A stretch of 64,000 nt of DNA. Source: Mycolicibacterium poriferae. GTDB lineage: Bacteria > Actinomycetota > Actinomycetes > Mycobacteriales > Mycobacteriaceae. The notes under the pieces were generated by a model. It searched no databases and was not told the origin of the DNA. It worked only from the letters and a program-made list of their open reading frames with translations. The position numbers and the translations under genes are program-made. The stretch covers positions 4,898,001 through 4,962,000 of the forward strand of contig NZ_AP022570.1 of NCBI RefSeq assembly GCF_010728325.1. The letters are read 5' to 3'. Positions 56,317-64,000 of this stretch are shown piece after piece. Each line of letters begins with the position of its first letter. Position 1 is the first letter of the stretch.

Positions 56317-57060
56317 CTAGCCCGGGGTGTCGACGAGTTCGTCGGCCGGCGGGCCGTTGTCCCGGCCCCCGTAGAGGCTGCCCGGCGGGCGCGGACCGAG
56401 CATCTCGGTGACCGTCACCAGGTGGTAGCCGTTCGCCTCGAGAACCGGGAGGAATTCGGCCACCACATCGACCGTGGTGGCGAATGTGTCGTGCAGCAGC
56501 ACCACCGAGTTGGGCCTGATCTGACGCATCAGGACTTCGCGGGTGGCCGAGACATCGGCGTCGTTGATCCAGTCGAACGGCACGACGTCCCAATTGATCA
56601 CGGCCAGCCCCTGCCGCTGCGCCTCGGCCAGCACCGCGTCGTCGATCGTGCCGCCGCCGGTGCGGGCCAGCGTGGGCCGCTGCCCCGTGGTCGCCTCGAT
56701 GGCGTCGCTGGTACCCGCGAACTGCGCGGCGATCTCCTGCGGCGGCAGCGTCGTCATGTCGGGGTGCGACCAGGTGTGGTTACCGATCTCCATGCCCGCC
56801 CCGGCGATCCGCGCCGCCGCGGCGGGGTCGGCGGCCACCTTGTCCCCGATCAGGAAGAACGTCGCCCGCGCGTGATGCTCGCGAAGGATCTGCAGCAACC
56901 GGTCGGTGTAGGGGCCCGGCCCGTCGTCGAACGTCAGGGCCACGCATTTGACCGCCGCGCAGTCGACCGGCTGGGCGGTGGCGGCGGGGGCCGACCCGAC
57001 CGCCGCCCCGACCGCCGCCGCGAGCAACCCGTTGCGAATCCGGCGCGCCCAGGCACCCAC
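56317..57060 (-). CDS. Polysaccharide deacetylase (NodB-like), secreted
   Basis: A 247-residue protein with a signal sequence (about residues 8-33, ending near ATAQP) and a NodB deacetylase domain: TFDDGPG (catalytic Asp pair), NHTWSHP (metal His residues), and HDTFATT late. It would remove acetyl groups from peptidoglycan or another glycan outside the cell. GTG at 57060 is chosen because it starts the signal peptide; the frame is open further upstream inside phoH2. It is 29 bp behind phoH2 on the same strand. Confidence 0.9.
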   Translation of the reverse strand: MGAWARRIRNGLLAAAVGAAVGSAPAATAQPVDCAAVKCVALTFDDGPGPYTDRLLQILREHHARATFFLIGDKVAADPAAAARIAGAGMEIGNHTWSHPDMTTLPPQEIAAQFAGTSDAIEATTGQRPTLARTGGGTIDDAVLAEAQRQGLAVINWDVVPFDWINDADVSATREVLMRQIRPNSVVLLHDTFATTVDVVAEFLPVLEANGYHLVTVTEMLGPRPPGSLYGGRDNGPPADELVDTPG

Positions 57061-57089
57061 GGTGTCGCGTCTCGCGCCCGATTCGCCGC

Positions 57090-58388
57090 TCAGGGCAGCC
57101 CGATCTCCTCGAGCATCTCGGTCACCAGTGCCGCGATCGGCGAACGCTCGCTGCGCAGCAGCGTGATGTGCGCGAACAGCGGATGCCCCTTGAGCTTCTC
57201 GATCACCGCGGCCACCCCGTCGTGCCGGCCCACGCGCAGGTTGTCGCGCTGCGCCACGTCGTGGGTCAGCACCACGCGTGAACCGGTCCCCAGCCGCGAC
57301 AGCACCGTCAGCAGCACGTTGCGCTCCAGCGACTGCGCCTCGTCGACGATGACGAACGAGTCGTGCAGCGAGCGACCACGGATGTGGGTCAGCGGCAACA
57401 CCTCGAGCATCCCGCGGGACAGGACCTCCTCCAGCACCGCCGGGCTGGCCAGACCTTCCAGGGTGTCGAACACGGCTTGGGCCCATGGACCCATCTTGTC
57501 GCTCTCACTGCCGGGCAGGTAGCCCAGGTCCTGCCCGCCCACGGCGTACAGCGGGCGGAATACGACCACCTTGCGTTGGGTGCGCCGCTCCAGCACCGCC
57601 TCGAGACCGGCGCACAAGGCCAGCGCCGACTTGCCGGTGCCGGCCTTGCCGCCCAGCGACACGATGCCCACGGATTCGTCCAGCAGCAGATCGAGCGCGA
57701 CCCGCTGCTCGGCGGAGCGCCCGCGCAGGCCGAAGGCTTCGCGGTCACCGCGGACCACCTGCACGCGCTTGTCGGCGTTGACGCGGCCCAGAGCGTGAGA
57801 ATTGTTGCCCAGCAACCGGACTCCGGTGTGGCACGGCAGGTCGCGGGCGGCTTCGAGGTCGACGTCGCCGTCGGCGAACAACCCGTCGATGTCCTCGCTG
57901 GCGACGTCCAGTTCGGCCATGCCGGTCCACCCGGAGGTGACGACGTCCTGAGCGTGGTACTCGTCGGCCGCCAGACCCACCGCGCCGGCCTTCACGCGCA
58001 GCGGAATGTCCTTGCTCACCAACGTGACCCGCTTGCCCTCGGCCGCCAGGTTGGCCGCACAGGTCAGGATGCGCGAGTCGTTGGTCTCGTTGCGGAAGCC
58101 GGCAGGCAACACCGAGGGGTCACTGTGGTTGAGCTCGACGTGCAGGGTGCCGCCGTCGTCGCCCACCGGGATCGGCTGGTCGAGACGGCCGTGCTCGAGA
58201 CGCAGGTCGTCGAACAGCCGCAGCGCCTGCCGGGCGAACCAGCCCAGTTCGTGATGGTGCCGTTTGGCCTCGAGCTCGCTGATCACGACGAGCGGAACCA
58301 CCACCTCGTGTTCGGCGAACCGCATGATTGCCCAGGGATCGGACAGCAGCACAGAGGTATCGAGCACATAGGTCCGGCGATCAGTCAC
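57090..58388 (-). CDS. phoH2: PhoH2, PIN domain-PhoH ATPase fusion
   Basis: A 432-residue protein: N-terminal PIN ribonuclease domain ([20 protein letters not shown] with acidic residues) and C-terminal PhoH ATPase ([13 protein letters not shown]alker [11 protein letters not shown]alker B). Mycobacterial PhoH2 is reported to be a sequence-specific RNA helicase and nuclease, acting as a toxin with PhaT. The GTG at 58388 has an AGGAG site 7 nt upstream; an in-frame ATG six codons earlier is less likely. It overlaps a 53-codon ORF upstream by 8 bp. Confidence 0.95.
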   Translation of the reverse strand: MTDRRTYVLDTSVLLSDPWAIMRFAEHEVVVPLVVISELEAKRHHHELGWFARQALRLFDDLRLEHGRLDQPIPVGDDGGTLHVELNHSDPSVLPAGFRNETNDSRILTCAANLAAEGKRVTLVSKDIPLRVKAGAVGLAADEYHAQDVVTSGWTGMAELDVASEDIDGLFADGDVDLEAARDLPCHTGVRLLGNNSHALGRVNADKRVQVVRGDREAFGLRGRSAEQRVALDLLLDESVGIVSLGGKAGTGKSALALCAGLEAVLERRTQRKVVVFRPLYAVGGQDLGYLPGSESDKMGPWAQAVFDTLEGLASPAVLEEVLSRGMLEVLPLTHIRGRSLHDSFVIVDEAQSLERNVLLTVLSRLGTGSRVVLTHDVAQRDNLRVGRHDGVAAVIEKLKGHPLFAHITLLRSERSPIAALVTEMLEEIGLP

Positions 58389-58542
58389 GGAACGCTCCTG
58401 GGGCATCCATGTTCATGTGACCCCACACGAACTCATCCGGTGGACACACAGCGGCCTCAGGACCGGGGCCGGTCCCTTGTCGTGTCGAAGTCGTGTCGAA
58501 ACGATGTGGACCGCCCGGACAGCAGAGCATTTCGCTAGCCAT
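58381..58542 (-). CDS. Candidate PhaT-like small partner ORF of phoH2
   Basis: A 53-codon ORF starting [11 protein letters not shown] and ending GAFRD, in the minus-strand gap upstream of phoH2. Its TGA overlaps the phoH2 GTG by 8 bp, and the phoH2 ribosome site lies inside it. TAGCGT is exactly 8 nt before its ATG, fitting a leaderless first gene. PhoH2 of mycobacteria is described as paired with a short upstream PhaT peptide, so position fits. I cannot compare sequences with known PhaT. Confidence 0.5.
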   Translation of the reverse strand: MASEMLCCPGGPHRFDTTSTRQGTGPGPEAAVCPPDEFVWGHMNMDAPGAFRD

Positions 58543-58611
58543 CGGAACCGACGCTACTCCCGGTGCGTCACCCGCGCCCGACAGGCGCGCCGAGACGAAA
58601 CGGCGTGCGCG

Positions 58612-59439
58612 TTACGAGCTGATGAACTGTGCCAGACGCGGTTCGTCGGCCAGACCCCACGCAGCGATCCGGTCGGCGATGACGCGGGCCAGCGCCGCCT
58701 TATCGAAGATCCCCGCCTCGGCGACGACCTCGATCTTGTCGCGGTAGGCGTCGATGTCTCCGCCCACCACGTCCAACGCCGCGGCGCGCGCCGCGATGGC
58801 GTCGATCGTCTCGTCGCGGCTGTAGGTCAGGCAGTGTGCGACCAGGTTGGCGAAGAACTCCTCGTGACGTTCCTCGTCCGTGGCGATCCGCCCGACCAGC
58901 CCCGCCAGCACCGGTTCGGAGATCTGTTCCTGCAGGTTGCGGCAGAACACCGCATGGGCGCGCTCGTAGTAGGCCATGAAGGCCAGGGTCTCGATCTGGC
59001 TGTAGGAGTCGGCGCGGTAACCCTTCATCACGTGCTCCACGCGCACGTCCTCGTTGGCGGCCGGATCGACCTCGCGGGTCACCACCAGGTAGTTGCGCAG
59101 CGCGATGGCGTGGAGGTGCTCCTCGGCGGTCCAGCGGCCCAGCCAGCGGCCCCACTTGTCCTCGAGGATGAAGTGCTCGACGAGTTCGCGGTGGTAGCCG
59201 GCGAGGTTGTCCTTGGTGATGAGCAGGATCTCGAGCGCGTCGGTGACGTGCTTGGGCAGCGTGACCTGGGACGGATCCCAGTCCTTGCCGTCGAGGAACG
59301 CGAAGTTCTCGCCCTTGTCGAAGGGCACGTAGTCATGGGCGTACCAGATGTCCTCGGTGTCGAGGTGTCGCCGCAACTCCTGCAGAACGACGGGCTCGAG
59401 TTCCAGGGTCAACGCGTTAGCGACAGGTTTCTGTGCCAT
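58612..59439 (-). CDS. desA2: DesA2, acyl-ACP desaturase-type diiron protein
   Basis: A 275-residue protein of the acyl-ACP desaturase family, linked in mycobacteria to desaturation of mycolic acid precursors. Diiron-site motifs are EEHLH and DEERHE, with further Glu residues in between. Length equals that of M. tuberculosis DesA2. The ATG at 59439 is fixed by homology. Two palindromes and overlapping -10 elements lie just upstream, so it is probably repressor-controlled. Confidence 0.95.
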   Translation of the reverse strand: MAQKPVANALTLELEPVVLQELRRHLDTEDIWYAHDYVPFDKGENFAFLDGKDWDPSQVTLPKHVTDALEILLITKDNLAGYHRELVEHFILEDKWGRWLGRWTAEEHLHAIALRNYLVVTREVDPAANEDVRVEHVMKGYRADSYSQIETLAFMAYYERAHAVFCRNLQEQISEPVLAGLVGRIATDEERHEEFFANLVAHCLTYSRDETIDAIAARAAALDVVGGDIDAYRDKIEVVAEAGIFDKAALARVIADRIAAWGLADEPRLAQFISS

Positions 59440-59441
59440 GC

Positions 59442-59483
59442 GGTTACAGTAACCCAATTCTGTGGGAATCGTAAAATTCCCAC
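59442..59483 (-). promoter_or_regulatory. desA2 promoter with two operator-like palindromes
   Basis: GGTTACAGTAACC (59442-59454) is a perfect dyad that contains the minus-strand hexamer TACTGT, 6 nt before the ATG. GTGGGAAT-N6-ATTCCCAC (59462-59483) is a perfect 8-bp inverted repeat containing a second possible -10, TACGAT. A TetR-family repressor, MadR, is reported to control desA1/desA2; whether either dyad is its site cannot be checked here. The larger dyad could instead be part of a glyA terminator. Confidence 0.65.
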
Positions 59484-59502
59484 GCACGTGTCGCGGCGCG
59501 CC

Positions 59503-60969
59503 TCAGAGGGTCAGGCCGGGGTACAGCGGGTTGGCGTCGAGCAACTCGGCCGCCGCGGCGCGCACCCGATCGGCGGTCCCGTCGCCCAGGATGTACTTCG
59601 CCTTGGACGGGCCGTTGGGTCCGGCCGCCGGCTGGGTGTTGCTCAGCACCTCGACGACGAGCTCAGCGACCCGATCGAACTCGTCAGCGCCGAACCCGCG
59701 GGTGGTCAGCGCGGGCGAGCCGAACCGGATGCCGCTGGTGTACCAGGCGCCGTTGGGGTCGGCCGGGATGGCGTTGCGGTTGGTGACGATGCCCGAATCC
59801 AGCAGCGCCGACTCGGCCTGCCTGCCGGTGAGACCGAACGACGTGACGTCCAGCAGCACGATGTGGTTGTCGGTGCCGCCGGTGACGAGGCCGGCGTCCC
59901 GCTTGACGAATCCGTCGGCGAGGGCCTGCGCGTTGTCGGCGACGGCCTGGGCGTACTGCCGGAAGGCCGGTTGGCGGGCCTCGGCCAGCGCGACGGCCTT
60001 GGCGGCCATCACGTGCGACAGCGGGCCGCCGAGCACCATCGGGCAGCCCTTGTCGACCGCCGGGGCGTACTCCTCGGTGGCCAGCACCAGACCGCCCCGC
60101 GGACCGCGCAGCGACTTGTGCGTCGTCGTCGTCACGACGTGGGCGTGCGGCACCGGGTCCTCGTCGCCGGTGAACACCTTGCCCGCGACCAGCCCGGCGA
60201 AGTGCGCCATGTCGACCATGAAGGTGGCGCCCACCTCGTCGGCGATCTCGCGCATCTTGGCGAAGTTGACCCGTCGGGGGTAGGCCGAGTAGCCCGCCAC
60301 CAGCACCAGCGGTTTGAACTCGCGCACTGCCGCGGCGACCGCGTCGTAGTCGATGAACCCTGTGGTGGGGTCGGTTCCGTACTGGCGCTGATGGAACATC
60401 TTGCCCGAGATGTTCGGCCGGAATCCGTGGGTCAGGTGGCCGCCGGTGTCCAGCGACATCCCCATCAGCCGCTGGTTGCCCATCGCGTTGCGCAGCGTCT
60501 CCCAGTCCGCTTCGGACAGGTCGTTGACGTGCTTGGCGCCCATCTCGGCCAGGCCCGGAGCCTCGATCCGGGTGGCCAGGATCGCCCAGTAGGCGACCAG
60601 GTTGGCGTCTATGCCCGAGTGCGGCTGCACATAGGCGTACGGGGCACCGAACAGCTCGCGGGCGTGCTCGGCGGCCAGCGCTTCGACGGTGTCGACGTTC
60701 TGGCAGGCCGCGTAGAAGCGGTGACCGATGGTGCCCTCGGCGTACTTGTCCGAGAACCAGGTCCCCATCGTCAGCAGCACGGCCGGTGAGGCGTAGTTCT
60801 CGCTCGCGATCAGCTTGAGTGAGTCCCGTTGATCGGCAAGCTCTTTGCGTGTCGCGTCGGCGATACGCGGTTCCACACTCTCGATGACCTGCAGCGCAGC
60901 CCGGTAGGCCTCGCTCGCGGTAGCGGCGTACTCGGCACCCAGACCGGCGGTGATGGACTCAGCACTCAT
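59503..60969 (-). CDS. glyA: Serine hydroxymethyltransferase, long (Streptomyces-like) form
   Basis: PLP enzyme interconverting serine and glycine and feeding one-carbon metabolism. PLP-Lys in [14 protein letters not shown], substrate motifs SDKYAEG and GGHLTHG. It has 488 residues, whereas the M. tuberculosis enzyme at this locus has 426. An extra segment of about 45 residues ([16 protein letters not shown] onward, with [11 protein letters not shown]) precedes GGHLTHG, as in the Streptomyces-type enzyme. TAGGCT 7 nt upstream supports the ATG at 60969. It sits upstream of desA2 on the same strand. Confidence 0.95.
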   Translation of the reverse strand: MSAESITAGLGAEYAATASEAYRAALQVIESVEPRIADATRKELADQRDSLKLIASENYASPAVLLTMGTWFSDKYAEGTIGHRFYAACQNVDTVEALAAEHARELFGAPYAYVQPHSGIDANLVAYWAILATRIEAPGLAEMGAKHVNDLSEADWETLRNAMGNQRLMGMSLDTGGHLTHGFRPNISGKMFHQRQYGTDPTTGFIDYDAVAAAVREFKPLVLVAGYSAYPRRVNFAKMREIADEVGATFMVDMAHFAGLVAGKVFTGDEDPVPHAHVVTTTTHKSLRGPRGGLVLATEEYAPAVDKGCPMVLGGPLSHVMAAKAVALAEARQPAFRQYAQAVADNAQALADGFVKRDAGLVTGGTDNHIVLLDVTSFGLTGRQAESALLDSGIVTNRNAIPADPNGAWYTSGIRFGSPALTTRGFGADEFDRVAELVVEVLSNTQPAAGPNGPSKAKYILGDGTADRVRAAAAELLDANPLYPGLTL

Positions 60970-60976
60970 GAGGTCG

Positions 60977-60982
60977 AGCCTA
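60977..60982 (-). promoter_or_regulatory. -10 element for leaderless glyA
   Basis: TAGGCT on the minus strand, 7 nt before the glyA ATG. If correct, glyA has no 5' leader and so no leader riboswitch. Confidence 0.55.
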
Positions 60983-61044
60983 GTCGGGGCGACGATCAAG
61001 CGGCGACGGAGGAGCCGCGTTGAGAAGTCCCGACCATCGGACTA

Positions 61045-61074
61045 GTCAGTGCGGTGCCGCGAGAGTGCACTGAC
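61045..61074. terminator. Hairpin between the DUF885 gene and glyA
   Basis: GTCAGTGC and GCACTGAC form a perfect 8-bp dyad with a 14-nt loop, about 66 bp after the DUF885 stop and upstream of the glyA promoter. It may terminate the DUF885 transcript or be an operator for glyA. Confidence 0.4.
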
Positions 61075-61139
61075 GGTAGCGACCCCGGCCTCATCACGAC
61101 AGGGAATGCACGTTCGCGGTCGTCAGGCGCGCGGAAAAG

Positions 61140-62357
61140 CTAGGCGGCCCGCAGCGACGACGGGATCAGCGGCTCGTCGAGCAGCCGGGCGAACCGTTCG
61201 GTCAGGCCGACCCCGGCCGGCCTGTCATCCAGCCACCCCCGCAGCAGGCGGTAACCCTCGACGTAGGTGCTGGTGTAGGCCCGCCACAGCGGCGAGGACA
61301 GAAAACGCAACATCTGCCGGGCGCGTTCGTCGTTGACCAGCAGCCACTTCTTGAGGAACGCGACCACTTCGTCGACGTCGCGGTGCTCGTCGTGCAGCAT
61401 CAGCGCGGCGTCCTGGCGCACATCGGCCAGCGCGGCCGTCGCCTCCGAGATCGCTTCGGCGCGCTGCCCGTCGAAACGCAGCCCCAGATCGGCGTAGATC
61501 TCGCTCGCCCACGCGCCCCAGCCCGGCCCCACGGCGGCGTACAGCGCCAGGTCGGCCAGCCCTTCGGCCATCAGGCACTGCGGGGTGTTGACCAGAAAGA
61601 TGGTCTGTTCGGCCTGCCCCTTGCCCTCGACCAGCCCGGCTTCCTTGCGGCAGTGCTCGGTGTGGTGGCCGGGGTAGGACTCGTGGGCCACCAACCGCGG
61701 CAGGTTCGACATCTGCTGTTTGAGGTCGGCGTTGACGGCGACGGTGGATCGGTAGTCGCCGAGGTAGTAGTTGAACCCCGACCACGGCTTGTCGGTGACC
61801 ACCTCGTAGGTGATGGTCTCGCGGGCCGGCAGCGGGAAGGTCGCCCGGACCCGGTCGCGCAGCGCGCTGGAGAACGCGTGGATGCACTCTTCGAGCCGCG
61901 CCGGCGGGATCTCCTCGGCAGACCGGTGGGCCTGGATCCGCTCGGCGAGCGGTCCGCTGCCGCCGAGCGCCTCGTCGAGCCGGGCGTGGGCGTGGGCGTA
62001 GCGATCCGGGTCGCCCTTGCCGATCCGCACGTCGAAATACGCCTCCACCTCGTCGACGAACCCGACCTGCTCCCCGGCGAACTTGCGTGCGGCGCAGGCC
62101 AGCGCGCGCAGGTGCGCCCCGACGAACGCTGCCCGCGACTCGTCGAGTCCGGCGGGCAGCTCGGCCTGCAGACGTTCGGCGTGACGAACCAGCTCGGCCG
62201 GCTCGGGTCGCGGCTCGGCAGCCACACTGCGCCGCAGGGCGGGGTCACCGGTGAACGCGTCGACGTAGCCTTCCTCGATCCGGTCGAAGCGCAATCCGAG
62301 CTTCAGGTACTCCTCGATCAGGCCGGTCGGAGCTGGCGAAGGGATACCGGGGTCCAT
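61140..62357 (-). CDS. DUF885 family, predicted zinc peptidase-like protein
   Basis: A 405-residue protein of the DUF885 family. The signature HESYPGHH, which resembles a gluzincin HExxH site with a displaced second His, is at about residue 244, followed by a conserved Glu-containing segment ([10 protein letters not shown]). No signal peptide is seen. The start at 62357 leaves 31 bp to divergent coaA; an ATG 11 codons earlier would overlap coaA. Substrate unknown. Confidence 0.85.
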   Translation of the reverse strand: MDPGIPSPAPTGLIEEYLKLGLRFDRIEEGYVDAFTGDPALRRSVAAEPRPEPAELVRHAERLQAELPAGLDESRAAFVGAHLRALACAARKFAGEQVGFVDEVEAYFDVRIGKGDPDRYAHAHARLDEALGGSGPLAERIQAHRSAEEIPPARLEECIHAFSSALRDRVRATFPLPARETITYEVVTDKPWSGFNYYLGDYRSTVAVNADLKQQMSNLPRLVAHESYPGHHTEHCRKEAGLVEGKGQAEQTIFLVNTPQCLMAEGLADLALYAAVGPGWGAWASEIYADLGLRFDGQRAEAISEATAALADVRQDAALMLHDEHRDVDEVVAFLKKWLLVNDERARQMLRFLSSPLWRAYTSTYVEGYRLLRGWLDDRPAGVGLTERFARLLDEPLIPSSLRAA

Positions 62358-62388
62358 GCCGCCCCACGGTAGCTGCAAGACTGTGCGC

Positions 62389-63327
62389 ATGGCGCGGCTG
62401 AGCGAACCCAGCCCCTACGTGGAATTCGACCGAACGCAATGGCGTGCACTCCGAATGTCCACCCCGCTGAAACTGACCGAGGACGAACTGGTCAAGCTGC
62501 GGGGCCTCGGCGAGAAGATCGATCTGCTCGAGGTCGAGGAGGTATACCTGCCGCTCGCGCGTCTGATCCACCTGCAGGTCGCGGCGCGCCAGGCGCTGTT
62601 CGCCGCGACCGCCGAATTCCTCGGCGAGCCGGTGCAGAACCCGGACCGGCCGGTGCCGTTCGTCATCGGTGTCGCCGGCAGCGTCGCGGTCGGCAAGTCC
62701 ACCACCGCACGTGTGCTGCAGGCGCTGCTGGCCCGCTGGGAGCATCACCCCCGAGTCGATCTGGTGACCACCGACGGCTTCCTCTACTCCAACGCCGAGC
62801 TGCAACGCCGCAACCTCATGCATCGCAAAGGTTTTCCGGAAAGCTACGACCGGCGGGCGCTGATGCGCTTCGTCACCGCCGTCAAGTCCGGTGCCGACGC
62901 GGTGTGCGCGCCCGTCTACTCCCACTTGCTGTACGACATAGTCCCCGGCGAGAAACAGATCATCGAGCGCTCCGACATCGTCATCCTCGAGGGTCTCAAC
63001 GTGCTGCAGACCGGGCCCGCGCTGATGGTTTCGGACCTGTTCGACTTCTCGGTCTACGTCGACGCGCGCATCGAGGACATCGAGGAGTGGTACATCTCCC
63101 GGTTCCTGTCGATGCGCGCCGGCGCGTTCGCCGACCCGGCCTCGCACTTCCACCATTACTCGACGCTGTCGGATGAGCAGGCGATGTTCGCCGCACGTGA
63201 CATCTGGCACTCGATCAACCGGCCCAATCTGATCGAGAACATTCTGCCGACCCGGCCCCGCGCCACGCTGGTGCTGCGCAAGGACGCCGACCACTCGATC
63301 AACCGGTTACGCCTGCGCAAGCTGTAG
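62389..63327 (+). CDS. coaA: CoaA, type I pantothenate kinase
   Basis: First enzyme of coenzyme A synthesis: phosphorylates pantothenate with ATP. 312 residues, equal to the M. tuberculosis enzyme. Walker A is [24 protein letters not shown], the substrate region and the C-terminal RLRKL are all present. The ATG at 62389 matches the known start ([13 protein letters not shown]). Essential in related species. Confidence 0.97.
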   Translation: MARLSEPSPYVEFDRTQWRALRMSTPLKLTEDELVKLRGLGEKIDLLEVEEVYLPLARLIHLQVAARQALFAATAEFLGEPVQNPDRPVPFVIGVAGSVAVGKSTTARVLQALLARWEHHPRVDLVTTDGFLYSNAELQRRNLMHRKGFPESYDRRALMRFVTAVKSGADAVCAPVYSHLLYDIVPGEKQIIERSDIVILEGLNVLQTGPALMVSDLFDFSVYVDARIEDIEEWYISRFLSMRAGAFADPASHFHHYSTLSDEQAMFAARDIWHSINRPNLIENILPTRPRATLVLRKDADHSINRLRLRKL

Positions 63328-63390
63328 TCGGGCCCCGCCGACCTGTTGGTCAGGCGCCGGCCATCTGTGCTCGGGCCCGGCGTTCTGCGG

Positions 63391-63798
63391 TCAGCCCTTG
63401 GCGATCCGCCGCACGCCCTGGTACTGCAGTTCCGCCATGACCAGCGTGTAGACACCGGTGCCGAGTACCAGCACCACACCGGTCGTGGTCAGCGGCCACA
63501 CATCGGCGAGCACCACGACGACGGTGAGCACGCTGAACAATGCGTTTCCGACGGCCAGCACCAGGCCTGACGTCCGGACGGCCGGGCGCGCCGCCAGAGC
63601 CAGCACGGCGATGCCGAAGACCACGAAGAAGGCGCCCGTCGCGTATTCGACGGCCGGCGTGGTGCCAGACCACTCGGCGACCCGAGGAGCCAGGAGCAGC
63701 AGCGCGACGCCGGTCAGGCCGCTGATGACGGCGTCGGCGCGCATGGCGAAGCGCAGCAGCGAATCGGTGGACTGCGGGGTGCGGGTGGTGGCGGTCAT
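63391..63798 (-). CDS. Four-helix membrane protein, unknown function
   Basis: A 135-residue protein with four hydrophobic segments (for example ISGLTGVALLLLAPRV and TTGVVLVLGTGVYTLVMAEL) and a C-terminus ending LQYQGVRRIA. An upstream neighbour on the same strand ends with a closely similar sequence, so this is a tandem paralogue pair. A GGAA-type site precedes the ATG. Convergent with coaA. No family is named with confidence. Confidence 0.75.
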   Translation of the reverse strand: MTATTRTPQSTDSLLRFAMRADAVISGLTGVALLLLAPRVAEWSGTTPAVEYATGAFFVVFGIAVLALAARPAVRTSGLVLAVGNALFSVLTVVVVLADVWPLTTTGVVLVLGTGVYTLVMAELQYQGVRRIAKG

Positions 63799-63910
63799 GC
63801 GGGTGGTTCCTTTCGGGATGTGAGTTGCGGGGTGCGATCTTTTGGTGAACCGGTACCGGGGCCGACGCCGTAACCTCTTGCGGGCCGGCCCCGGACCAGT
63901 CATGAGGGGG

Positions 63911-64000
63911 TCACGCCAGACGGCGCACCCCGAGGTACTGCAGCCCGGCGAAGCCGAGCGTGAGCGCGACGAACACCACTGCAACGGCGACGCCGAATCC
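63911..64000 (-). CDS. C-terminal end of paralogous membrane protein, cut by window edge
   Basis: The last 29 codons of a minus-strand frame ending in a hydrophobic helix and LQYLGVRRLA before TGA. This closely matches the end of the next gene (LQYQGVRRIA). The start lies beyond the window. The 112-bp gap between the two holds a possible leader but no clear promoter. Confidence 0.7.
   Translation of the reverse strand, partial: GFGVAVAVVFVALTLGFAGLQYLGVRRLA

Noticed and set aside
58417..60789. 790-codon plus-strand open frame over desA2 and glyA
   Set aside because: Shadow of two well-conserved enzymes on the other strand; typical of third-position GC bias.
60970..61139. Glycine, ZTP or folate riboswitch upstream of glyA
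   Set aside because: A -10 hexamer 7 nt before the ATG implies no leader; the hairpin at 61045-61074 lies upstream of that promoter, and no riboswitch core motifs were recognised.

Overview
The window is chromosomal DNA of a high-GC actinobacterium, almost certainly a non-tuberculous Mycobacterium (Mycolicibacterium type). Evidence: a complete six-gene mce operon with two yrbE permeases and two Mce-associated genes, a lipid-droplet-associated protein, DesA2, PhoH2, PBP-lipo, DUF4245 and DUF6542 proteins, and many starts that fit leaderless mycobacterial transcripts (a TANNNT hexamer 6-8 nt before ATG/GTG). From memory of the M. tuberculosis map, the right half (about 29.7-63.3 kb) follows the Rv1112-Rv1092c order in reverse (ychF, DUF6542, ispH, LDAP, xseAB, hsd, AI-2E, DUF4245, glpX, fum, deacetylase, phoH2, desA2, glyA, coaA). 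It is interrupted by a sulfatase island and some single-gene differences.

Layout. 0-6 kb: 3' part of a large-subunit catalase with a clear terminator, a DoxX protein, a carotenoid cleavage oxygenase divergent from a TetR gene with two operator-like palindromes between them, and a WS/DGAT-like acyltransferase. 6-17.9 kb: mce operon read leftwards (yrbEA-yrbEB-mceA-B-C-D-E-F-mas-mas), divergent from a TetR gene. 17.9-25.9 kb: VOC protein, TetR/hydrolase pair, a 985-residue kinase-like/aminotransferase fusion, a class III cyclase, a permuted papain-like hydrolase and small membrane proteins. 25.9-27.9 kb: an IS1182-type element with perfect 19-bp ends and a transposase broken by three homopolymer indels. 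27.9-29.7 kb: VOC protein, a RelBE-type toxin-antitoxin pair and a methyltransferase. 29.7-37 kb: conserved core genes, plus an extra PBP-lipo-type transpeptidase behind ispH.

37-49 kb holds the most distinctive block: a 3beta-HSD-type dehydrogenase behind a KstR-type box, two large tandem arylsulfatases, and a divergent operon of a third sulfatase, a HAD phosphatase and the formylglycine-generating enzyme that activates sulfatases. An SRPBCC gene follows, then a second KstR-type box in front of two overlapping SDR genes. This places a self-contained sulfatase system next to steroid-regulon genes.

49-64 kb: central metabolism (glpX, fumarase), a non-canonical Nramp-family transporter preceded by a 7 x 17 bp tandem array, a polysaccharide deacetylase, phoH2 with an overlapping 53-codon ORF in the position expected of its partner PhaT, desA2 with two palindromes over its promoter, a long-form serine hydroxymethyltransferase, a DUF885 peptidase-like protein, coaA, and tandem paralogous membrane proteins of which the last runs off the edge.

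No tRNA, rRNA, CRISPR array or prophage was seen. The clearest candidates for something new are the sulfatase/KstR neighbourhood, the tandem-repeat locus at 54.5-54.9 kb, the desA2 operator pair and the small ORF overlapping phoH2.
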